DNA of 64,000 nucleotides, from contig CM068580.1 of NCBI GenBank assembly GCA_035048485.1, forward strand, positions 34,881,585 through 34,945,584. Direction: 5' to 3'. Both the position numbers and the translations under genes were made by a program. Shown here piece after piece: positions 1-10,900 of this stretch (positions are counted from its first letter, which is position 1; each line of letters starts with the position of its first letter). The stretch comes from Pteria penguin (Eukaryota > Mollusca > Bivalvia > Pterioida > Pteriidae). The notes below the pieces were generated by a model. It was not told where the DNA came from, did no database searches, and was given only the letters and a program-made list of their open reading frames with translations.

Positions 1-212
1 GTAACATTTGGTTCTTGTTACTAACTAAAACTAAATGAAAAATACAATCTTTTTGTTTCTGTTTGTCTGCTTAATGGGGAGGGAGGGGGAAAGTTGGCAC
101 AGGCAAAGGAAATTTTGGAAATTTCCCTGAAATTGTGGAAATTTGAGCACAATTAGCGTAGAAAAAGAGCACTAATGTTAATAAAAACAGCATACGATTC
201 TGTTCATCATAC

Positions 213-249
213 CAGAGACATAGATACTATGAAAGTATCTATGTCTCTG
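213..249. repeat. Perfect 16-bp inverted repeat
   Basis: Arms 213-228 (cagagacatagatact) and 234-249 are exact reverse complements around a 5-base loop. It sits directly upstream of the 41-bp minisatellite. Confidence 0.9.
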
Positions 250-252
250 ATT

Positions 253-1302
253 ATATATAACTCACAGTACATGTAACCCAGCTGATACAGATTATATATA
301 ACTCACGGTACATGTAACCCAGCTGATACAGATTATATATAACTCACGGTACATGTAACCCAGCTGATACAGATTATATATAACTCACGGTACATGTAAC
401 CCAGTTGATACAGATTATATATAACTCACAGTACATGTAATCCAACTGATACAGATTATATATAACTCACAGTACATGTAACCCAGCTGATACAGATTAT
501 ATATAACTCACAGTACATGTAACCCAGCTGATACAGATTATATATAGCTCACGGTACATGTAACCCAGCTGATACATATTATATATAACTCACGGTACAT
601 GTAACCCAGCTGATACAGATTATATATAACTCACGGTACATGTAACCCAGCTGATACAGATTATATATAACTCACAGTACATGTAACCCAGCTGATACAG
701 ATTATATATAACTCACGGTACATGTAACCCAGCTGATACAGATTATATATAACTCACAGTACATGTAACCCAGTTGATACAGATTATATATAACTCACAG
801 TACATGTAACCCAGCTGATACAGATTATATATAACTCACAGTACATGTAACCCAGCTGATACAGATTATATATAACTCACAGTACATGTAACCCAGCTGA
901 TACAGATTATATATAGCTCACGGTACATGTAACCCAGCTGATACAGATTATATATAACTCACGGTACATGTAACCCAGCTGATACAGATTATATATAACT
1001 CACACTACATGTAACCCAGCTGATACAGATTATATATAACTCAGTACATGTAACCCAGCTGATACAGATTATATATAACTCACAGTACATGTAACCCAGC
1101 TGATACAGATTATATATAACTCACAGTACATGTTACCCAGCTGATACAGATTATATATAACTCACAGTACATGTAACCCAGCTGATACAGATTATATATG
1201 TAACCCAGCTGATACAGATTATATATAACTCACGGGACATGTAACCCAGCTGATACAGATTATATATAACTCACAGTACATGTAACCCAGCTGATACAGA
1301 TT
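253..1302. repeat. 41-bp minisatellite, about 25 units
   Basis: The unit contains attatatataactcac, then a GTACATGTAACCCAGCTGATACAG core. Units differ at a few positions (cacgg/cacag); a few are shortened, near 1035-1050 and 1190-1210. No coding potential. Confidence 0.95.
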
Positions 1303-2027
1303 AAATTTGGTCGGATAAAAAAATTACATTTCGGTTTTCCCTAAACACGCGATTATTGCACAGTAGAATAGAGTAGTTTATTGGTCTCAAGCTGTACAGT
1401 ATGACGGTCTTATACAAGTAGTAAGTATTAAATGAGTAAATATATGTATACATGAAGTTTTCAAATAATAAAAGCATTCCTGATAGATTTACCCATATTA
1501 CGTAACTCTCTGACATTCTGGATTGCAAGTAATTGTACAAAGGGCCTGAGATAATACCTTTTGAAAATTTAAACTCCAATATCATGATGGTGGAGACATA
1601 TCAGCATATTAAAGTGAAATTTAAAATCCTTTACATCTGTTATACAAGGAGGACATTTAAGTCTTTCTGTGTGAATTTTCTTATATCTACCCGTTTCAAT
1701 TGATAAGCAATGAGCAAATAATCTTACTTACTTATTAATTTCTTGAAATGAATTATGGAAGGCATTAACAAGTAAGTATGTAGTGTAAAATGATCAACAA
1801 ATTGTTTATAAATAGAGCACTTTATAGAAGACACGTGTAAAAATTCTTTTGATACGAGACTAGGAACAATTATGGAATATTAAGCTTAACAAAGTAAGCG
1901 TATTTTTATTTTCTTTCATTTATTTTATTTCCTTTTAGCATACTCTATCTGGTTTATTCTTAAATTCGACTGTTTTGTGTTGTTTGTTTGTTTGTTTGTT
2001 CTTTCTTGTTGGTAGTGGTGCTTTTAG
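1303..2027. other. AT-rich non-coding stretch
   Basis: No gene, clear repeat or recognisable signal seen; short chance reading frames only. Confidence 0.6.
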
Positions 2028-3020
2028 CTCACCTGAAGCAAAGGCTCAAGTGAGCTATTGTTTTACACTGTCCGGCGTCCGACCGTCCGTTGTCGTAAAC
2101 TTTTCACATTTTCAACTTCTTTAGAATCACTGAAAGGATTTTGATGTAACTTTATAGACATGAAGTACTCATGGTTCCTATTGAGTGTTAATTTTTTTGT
2201 CCAGATCTATTAACAGGTGGCGCCACCGCAGAGAAAAGTAGGTCACAGAGGGTACCCTCCTTTGACAAACTTCTTCTTCAGACCGACTGCTTACAGAGAC
2301 AAAATGAATGCACAGAATTGATCTAGAGGGATGTGTAAAGAAGTGATGTTGTTTTGGTTCTATTCCTGAATCAATTTCTTTTGTGCTTTTACATCTTTTT
2401 AGACTTAACGATCTCAATGTAGAAAAGGGTAAATTTCGTCCTTTAGATGACAATGTCGTTTAATTTGGTTTCTTTTAATCAGAATCGAGGTAAAGAATGT
2501 AACTGTGAAAGAATTTCAATTTCAGTGTCAATATCTTAATTTTTGGATTTATTATTATTTTCTTTTAAAATGGCAAAACAAAAAAAAAACAAAAAAAAAA
2601 AAAAAACAAAAAACAAAAAAGAAAAAAAACAAAAAAAAAACCCCCAAAAAACAAAAAACAAAAAAAGAAAAAGAAAATATGGGGATATTTTCCCACAATT
2701 TCGACTTCTGCTGCAGAACCATTGGAAGGATTTTGATGAAACTTGATAAGAAAGAAGTGCTCGTGGTCTCTTGCAAATGTTGATGTTTTTCAACCAGATC
2801 ACTCGGCAAGCTTTTTGAGCATTCTTTTGCTGTAAATTATTATAGATTTAAGGGTTATGAATTTTAATTTGGCCTGCATAAACAATTCAAATTTTACAAA
2901 ATGTCGTCTCAACACAATAAAAATCAGGGAATATATATATTTATCTGCAAACTTTTCAAGTTGTCAATCGAATAAGCAAATTGTGTTCAGGTAAGCAATA
3001 TAGGTCCACTTGGTCCTCTG
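2028..3020 (+). repeat. Dispersed bivalve-type repeat element (about 1 kb)
   Basis: It begins agctcacctgaagcaaaggc followed by tcaagtgagct and the gtccggcgtccgaccgtccg segment, and ends with an aggtccacttggtcctct motif. I recall both ends as a very abundant dispersed repeat in bivalve genomes. An A-rich tract (2578-2680) lies inside. A related terminal motif occurs in reverse orientation near 54003-54040. Confidence 0.6.
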
Positions 3021-3384
3021 CTTTTTTTTTTCTTTCTTTTGTTTGCTTGTTTGTTTGTTTGAGTTTTTTTTTTTAATTTTATTTTATTTTTTTATGAAGT
3101 TTATTCCAGAAATGTCCAGAAGACTTTGCATGAATTAGAACTCGGTACACTCCAATTAGAGTATGATGCGAAATAAAGATGTTGATTATTCTCTTGTATT
3201 CCGGTTTATAGTATGCAGTTAGAGTACACATGTACTGAATTGCCTCAAATTAAGGAATTCAATCCACAATAAGCATCAAATGACAAAATAAAACATAAAT
3301 ACGATACACTGTGGTTGGATGTTATAGCAAAATATGTGTCTATATCGTCTTAGATAGTAAATTTTAGGATTGTACTATATTAAT

Positions 3385-3720
3385 TCCCTTTCAGGGGTTA
3401 TCTCTGCTTGTTAAAGTACGAAAAACTTATGATGCAGAAATTCTGCTTGGTGAATTCAGAGACACAGATTACTTTCAGATGTTACGTAGGTCTCTAGTAA
3501 ACTTTACTTTTGTTTATGAATCTTGATAGATTAAAATATCATGGAACTTTTCACCATGAGGTTTTCCTTGATTTTGTCTTTAGTGAACAATTATGAGAAA
3601 AAAATCGCGGAATTCCCATAAGGTTCGACACAAACTTTAATTGTAATAACAATGTTTTCATAACTCCTTTTGGTAAAAAGTCTTCCTTTGTTAGATGCTT
3701 CAGAAAATAGGGGAAAAAAA
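3385..3720 (+). repeat. Dispersed repeat A, copy 1
   Basis: It shares an extended, diverged similarity with 13845-14150 (ggagttatttcccc-type start, ...gggtgaactttacttttattcatgaatcttga...) and, reversed, with about 34490-34630. No coding sequence. The element class is unknown. Confidence 0.65.
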
Positions 3721-3759
3721 CGGGTGTATGACCTAGTATAAAGCCCTTATCACATTGTC

Positions 3760-4000
3760 ATGAGTGTGAACCACTTCAGTTGCCGTGAATGGTTCGAACT
3801 GATGTTTTACATGTGGAAGAAATGTCTTTTCATATTGTTAGTACTCGCTTCAGCAGAGACCAGACTTTTAAACGGTTTAAGACTGTACATATGTCTTTGG
3901 CCCGTTAGGGCTCGCCACAATTTCTCCGTTGTCGTGCAGGATTCGAACCGATGACATTACATATTGTATCTTCGAATCACCAGTACTCTTCAGAACTAAC
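3760..4000. repeat. Two diverged copies of a segment with a tRNA B-box-like motif
   Basis: The segments around 3776-3860 and 3900-4000 share the order cgtg...attcgaac[ct]gatg...catattgt...agtactc. Each holds a GGTTCGAA-type motif. This could be SINE debris; the call is weak. Confidence 0.35.
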
Positions 4001-4010
4001 CTGGTGTTCC

Positions 4011-4125
4011 GTGTGAGAAGCTAACTCGGTGTTCCATGTGAGAAGCTAACTCGGTGTTCCGTGTGAGAAGCTAACTCGGTGTTACGTGTGAGAATCCAAA
4101 TGGTGTTCCGTGAGAGAAGCACAAT
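4011..4125. repeat. 25-bp tandem repeat, about 4 units
   Basis: The unit is ctaactcggtgttccgtgtg plus agaag, with the last unit diverged. Confidence 0.85.
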
Positions 4126-4913
4126 GTGACTATAAACAGCATGTGAGCTTAAAGAAACAATATGGTTTCTAAGTGGTGACTAAGTAACTTTGCTACATTT
4201 CCATGTATCTGCTCGACACAAACAACAAAACAATACCCCCCCCCCCCCCCCCCCAAAAAAAAAGAATAAAAAAGAAAAAGAAAAAAAACCCCGAACTAAT
4301 AAATACAGACAAATCACACAGTATACATCTTTATAAAACATAACAACATGGTACAGATGTCTTAAAACCATAAATATGAATCTGCTCTGTATCTTTTTAA
4401 TTCAATACATCATATACATCATGTCTAACCTTTCTTCTGAATAGTACTGCTAGCAATATGTTGTGATACATCGCGGTATATCGTTTCTTTTTCGTTCCAG
4501 AATCGCAAAGTTTGACTGAAACGATTACCGATTTTATTACGCGTTTAAAACTTGAAAACCGCAATAGGAGCTAATATACACTGAGGTATTCAACAAACGA
4601 GATCGTTTCGTTAAGCATGTTGTTGTACTGGAGGGTTGGTCTCTGGTCAGAGATCGTACACCCAAATTGGATTCTGTCTTGCTGTCGATTGTAGTGTTTT
4701 ATAATTCCTTCGTAACGATATATAACCTCCATTGTGTATCGTGGTGCATACTTAATCTGCTAGGTCTGTAGCTAATCCACAATAAGCGGTTTAATGGATT
4801 AAATACATTGTTGTTGTTGAGTTCTAGATAAATTTTAGTTGAAATGCTCCGCCATCTTTGTAAATAAGTGAAAATGAAGGGGGAAGTTTAACAAATAGTG
4901 AAAGACAAAGAAG
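4126..4913. other. Region upstream of copy 1 start
   Basis: It holds a 19-base C run (4236-4254) followed by an A-rich stretch. No convincing TATA element or other promoter motif could be assigned; the transcription start is unknown. Confidence 0.5.
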
Positions 4914-4964
4914 ATGGGACTGAACCAGTCAAAGGACTTGCATGCCTTAACCGACTTCGATAAG
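4914..4964 (+). CDS. Copy 1 exon 1: Met-Gly start exon
   Basis: Seventeen codons beginning MGLNQSK and ending at an AAG|gtatgt donor, phase 0. Gly2 and Ser6 fit the N-myristoylation pattern MGxxx[ST]. The start was chosen because all four copies have an equivalent short exon beginning Met-Gly upstream of exon 2. A 5' untranslated exon further upstream cannot be excluded. Confidence 0.7.
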
Positions 4965-7900
4965 GTATGTACCATCAGTTTAGATATAAGACATAGCCAT
5001 AGGCTGAGTTTATGCAAGCTATGCGATAGAGTGAAGTGCAAGTTATTATTCCCGTAAATACTGTGCCTTAATGAATATCTTTCACATATAAGATTTTATG
5101 ACTAACATGATTTGGTATCGAGGTATTGAAAACGTTCGATTATAATTAATTGAACTTTAGAATAATAAAAAGGACAAAAGTAATCAGCTGATAGGTGTTG
5201 ATGACCACACCCGTAAATATACTAGTATAGAATCCAGATCTATTCTTATTTTAACGAACCTTGGTGTTTTACTTTGAAATTGAAATTTTTTGAGAGATTA
5301 ATTTCGATTTTCAAAATACTAGTCAACTTTTAGGTTTACTAATTTGAAAAACTGAAAGATGTAAAGATGAATTTTTCAGATAGATATATGATTAGGCATC
5401 ACATGGTCAGAAGGGAATTTAACACGTGTTATCGCCCTTGATTTTGACCATCGGAAAGGATATTAATAGGGCTTTTTAGTACCATCTACCTCGCATTATG
5501 TATGTCCTTTGAATTAATCGGTATAAGACATTGATGTCCTGTGTCACGGTATACTACCGCACGTGTAAGATCGCTCACTAATTAGAATGAGTCCTTTCCA
5601 CGGGTAAAACTATGAAGTGATGCACTAAACAGGTGTCGCCACCATCAGGGACGTATATAACACATGTGTTATGTGTTATATACGTCCCTGCCACCATATA
5701 AAACAAATAATCGTGTTGTGGCGTGAAACAATGACAAACAAATCACTCATATTTCAACGGTTTATAATTTCAGCAACACATACCGTCGGCCATATCGATC
5801 CGTAATGGCAGACAGAAAGGAACACAACTGCCAAAACCTGAGCCTGTGGAGGAGAGGAAACACGAGGCATTCAATCTGGACATGTACACTTCCATTGACG
5901 AGTATGCACTCAATGTAAGACAGACGATACTCGATACTGTGAAATTTTAGGCTTTCCTTGGGGTACTCTATGCTGAAATTACCTTAAAATATATTTTACT
6001 TTGACATTTAAGTGTTTTGTTTTGAATGATGAGTTACAGCACAAAATTTTCGTATGAAATGAAATAATGAAAAATATGGGCAATTAGTTATAAAAATGAT
6101 GTTTGTGCTGCTGCACTCCAGAGGGAATTCATGTTTTACATGTAAAATATTTCTGAAAAGTAACTTTATTTGTACGACATCTTCATGCATTAAAATGATA
6201 TTTCCCATTGGTCAAATCATTTGCTAGAAGAAAGATGGCTCAACAGTCAAACAGTAAACTCTGATCAGAAATATAATCTATAAATTCATAGTATTAACAA
6301 AAAGGCACACTGCATTATCATTACATTTAAATACAATAATAAGCAAAATGTTGTGATTCTTTGATAAAGCAAATAATATGCAGTCTAATAATTTTTTCAT
6401 TTACATAACAACAAATGCGTTTATAATTTGGACAGTTACGAAGTTTTGTGGTTGTTTGAGATCATCTAAACCAGGGACGTATATATCTTTAGTATATATC
6501 TTTAGATATATACGTCCATGTCTAAATCTTTAAAGTCAGCTCATGTGATATCACACTACCAGCACTAACGGCCATGTTGGAGTACAACTCTCGGCCTTTT
6601 TCCATTACCACTATGTAAACTTCATTAAAGTTTTGAGAAATTTACTAATTATCAGGGCAGATTTTGTGACTTCAGTCTCGATTAATAAGTATATATAATC
6701 AATCAGTTGAATATTTTCAATAAAACATTTTGATATACAATGTGATTATGTTACAAAATTACAAAAAGCAAACAGTTTTGTATGGGCAGTGATGGATAAA
6801 GTCCGAGGGTTGTACTCCGATGAGGAAGACAACTCTAGCTAATTTCAGGAAAACTGGGCTGTATGGGAACACAGTACGGTTGAAGTCACGTGATTACGCT
6901 GGGGGCGTTGTTTAACTGGTCGCCGAAATCACTGTTTGTCTCTAGCCTAGAGGCGCTTAGTAATCGGGGTATTGGGTATGCCTGGAGGTGCATGGTAATC
7001 GGTAATCGGGAGTTGTGATCATGCTATATTTGGTGTAAACAATGTGTGGGGTTTGAATTGGTAATAGAAAGCGCATTCTTTAGTCCCAGTTATGAAGATT
7101 CTAGTAGCGTTTTATTTTTTTTTTCATTTTGATTACGAATTACACAGTTGGGCATAATTTCTTTCCTATATCCATGTGACTGTCATACAAATCTGTATCG
7201 CCTTCTGGCCAGACTGACTTTCTGAGTCTTTCTGTCTAAATATCGAGAATCATTACACACATCACGATGACAAAGCATTGTCCAAAACTTCTTGCATAGG
7301 ACCTTTCTTTTTCTATGATTGCGATGGTGAGGAGGGACGTCTGATTCTGGCTATTACATCTGCCGGTTGCGATCATCTATCATGCAGGGTGACGAAAAGC
7401 AATCTGGGCATTCGTGTTCCTTTTCAAGTTGTGGAATGAGAGGCTCATTGCTAGGCGGTTCGGTGTCCACAAGGTCCTCTGTCATGGTACTGGCGGAATA
7501 TTTGTCTCAGTTCCAGTTATTATGCGCCAAAAAAAAAAAAAAAAAATACCCGTAACCCTTGAAGCTTACCAGGTGCTACATTCAAAGTGACAGTGTTCAT
7601 TATTGTGTTTTAGAAGCAGAATGATAATATGTGGAAGAGATTCAGATATATCAAAACGCTTTCTCATGATCAATTTCTGATTGAAAATTTTACTTTGTTC
7701 TCTTTATTACGTTAATTACCTATAATAAATTTCTTTTCCTTATTAAAACAACGCATTAACATTTTCGGAGAAAATAATTAACCCGAAATTAAAAAAATGT
7801 TTAGACCGTGACTTCACAAATTTTGATGATCGTTATTTGCGTAAATATTGATAAAGGCAATGGAGATAAATTTTATGTCGTATGGTTTCGCATGGTTGAC

Positions 7901-10900
7901 CACAAGTACCCCGGTCATCCGCTCTTGTGGTCAGCGTGATGAATCGATACGTGATTGACAGCTTCAAATTATCGCTATCCACTAGCTGTACAAGTAAGAG
8001 GCGGCGCTTACACCTTCCCCTGACGATTTTATCATTGAGAAATTCAATGCAAATTATTTAAATCTGCTAAATGTACTAGTTCATTCATTCATTCATTCAT
8101 TCATTCATTTTTCGTTCATTTATTTATGTATGTATTTATTTATTCATTTGAAGGCTCCATCGAAACTTCTAGTAGGTACATTTGATGACGTCAAAAAGTT
8201 TCTAACACACGTGGACTACTGGAATGATATGGCAAAGACCCGTGCTATATTTAGATGGGTGACTTCTATAGATATTTATAACCTACGATCAGCGGAAACA
8301 CCACCCCCTAATTCCCCTCTGGATTTTTTCATAAAGATGCAGACAAGTCAGGGTGGTTATGCTCATTTAATTTGGGGACTCTGTCAGTAAGTGTAATATT
8401 TATTTGGAAATATTTTCAGTGACAATAGCATTTATTGAAATGAGTTTATGAAAATAAACGGAAAATGCTAAAAGAAAGAGCACGAATATTTTCCTAAACA
8501 ACGTATTCTTGTAGTGAGCTCAGTGTCCCGACGTCATCTATTATATTCAGTGTAGATATTCGAGGAGTATGGCTTGTTTTCGAGAAAATTTGGGCTTTGT
8601 CCTAAGACTTAATATACATGTAGCTGCAAGCTTTTCGGCATCGTATTTGACGGATTCTGGATACAGAGTACGATAGAAAATATATAGAGAATGTATCTTA
8701 TCTTTTTTTCAAACGACAAAAGTACATGTGTTATAATCATTTCTTTTTGCAAAAATCACTCTAGGAATTTCTATTGTTCTTTACAATAAAGTTCAATTCT
8801 TACACCTGAATGTTCTGAATGTCGGTAATACAATAACTATGAAAATGTCAGACTTTGAGAACAGATGTCGACCTTGTCATACCATTTTATTTAATTCATT
8901 AAACATGGCTAACTCGCTGTTTATTGTTACTTTCAGAATGTTGGACATTCCTTGCGTCATCATTAATGGGATGACCAAGAGCGCAGCATACGAGATAGGC
9001 GAAAAGGTGAACAGGGAAAACATGGGCGCTCAGTGGAATGCAATATACCTGAAGGGCGCTTGGAGATTTATCGACGCATTTTGGGCGTCAGCATGTATTG
9101 TGGGGAGGAAATCAAAGGATTGGAAGATGGTTGATGCTGATGGAAATTATGTCGATGAGGATGAGGAAGACGACGGAATTACGGAACATATCGTGAACGA
9201 GTTCTACTTCTTGACCGATCCGGATAAATTCATTTGGACACATTATCCAGATGAAGAGGAATGGCAACTTATAGACAAAGTAGTTTCTGTCAAAGAATTC
9301 GAGGAGCATGTGTACATTCGCGAAAGGTTTTACTCACTGGAGATTAAAATAGAGGACGAAAAAATGTATAAGCAAATCTTACACCCCAAAGACGGTGAGG
9401 TATTTATCAATTTCGGTATACCTTCAGAAAGAAGCACAAATTATCAATTCAAGTACATGATGTATCGACACAAAAAAGATGAAGAATTCTGTAAGCGGCT
9501 TATTTTGGACAGATTTGTTCTCTTGGAACACACAAATACTCAGCTTAAATTATCGGTAAGGTTTCCTCTCACTGGAAAATATAAACTTGATGTGTTCGGT
9601 ATGGATGAAACTCTAACAACCGATTTCGATCTTATATGTTCGTATGTCGTTGAATGTACAGAGGCCAAGAAAGATTGCTTGCCACTTCCCGATGTGCCTG
9701 CTATAGGATGGGGTCCGGGACAGGAAACACGGGAAGCTGGAATCATTCCCATGACCCACAAGGGGGCCATCATAGTGAGCGACGACGGAAGGGTTGACAT
9801 CAAACTGGGAGCAAACAAAATTGTAGAAATTCATCAGCTTCTTAAAAGTATAAATATTGACGAGGCAACTTTAAGCAAGTATGCTCTAGTGAGAGAGGAG
9901 AACGGAGAGCACTTTGTTCATCTTCGACTCCCTCAGGGTGGAGAATATGCTCTCAAAATCTATGCAAATGACAAAGGACAAGCTGGATCTGCAGAAAACG
10001 TCCTCAATTATTTGATTCGCTGTTCTAATGACAATGTTGAAAATGTCCCCTTTCCAAATATTCCAGATGGCATGCTTGGCAAAAAGACCGTTGCAGACGA
10101 GATAGGCGTAGAGGCTAGAATTAAAAAAGGAAGATTTAAAACTAAAGATGGCCGTATACGCCTGGAATTCTCTGCGATGAGTAATGTGGAAATATTAATG
10201 GAAATTCATACACAAGATCCTGTTGCTCTCAAATATTTTCGAGCTTACCGACAGGCAATAGAGGATAAGTGGGTCTTTGATATTGATTTGCCGGTTAAAG
10301 GGGAATATTCCATCAACATATTTGCTCGCGAAAACGAAAAAAGGATTCGTATTTACAACGTGCACTCTTATTTAGTATTTTCCGACGGTCATTCATACCG
10401 TGATGACAAGCGGTCTGCTTTAGATCCTCCAAAGATTTTGTCAGAAACAGTAGCTACGGCCGACAATGAAGTCCTTGTCCCCGTCCCACGTGGCTACGAC
10501 CGTATTGTTGCCTGTTTACAGCGTAGGCATGCAAATGATGCGCCCGACAACGCGCAGATCGAAGTCATAGAACACGATAACAATAAGCTCCTACTCACTG
10601 ATTTACCAGAATTCGGCGAGTACCTCATGAATATATACGAAGTGGATGAATATGGAATGATGACGAATATAGCACGATATGGCTTGAACCGGAAGACTAC
10701 GACGGAACTCATGCATGATGATCCGAAAACGATCATGGAACGAATCAACGAAGAGAAAGAAGAAGACGATACAGAATCGCAAGTCCAGGAAGCAGATGCA
10801 ACAGGTGCTACGATAGACATGGTGCGCAAGCGCAGAAGGATCTTAATGTTGAAACGTAGAGCTATGGAACTCGGGGATAAAGAAGCCCTTGAACAACTCA

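Noticed and set aside
253..1302. CRISPR array
   Set aside because: Contiguous 41-bp units without unique spacers, in eukaryotic DNA; it is a minisatellite.
2505..2809. Lys-rich plus-strand and Phe-rich minus-strand frames
   Set aside because: Produced by an A-rich tract inside a dispersed repeat.
8154..9120. Active peptidase or transglutaminase
   Set aside because: The Cys and His positions of the triad are substituted in every copy.
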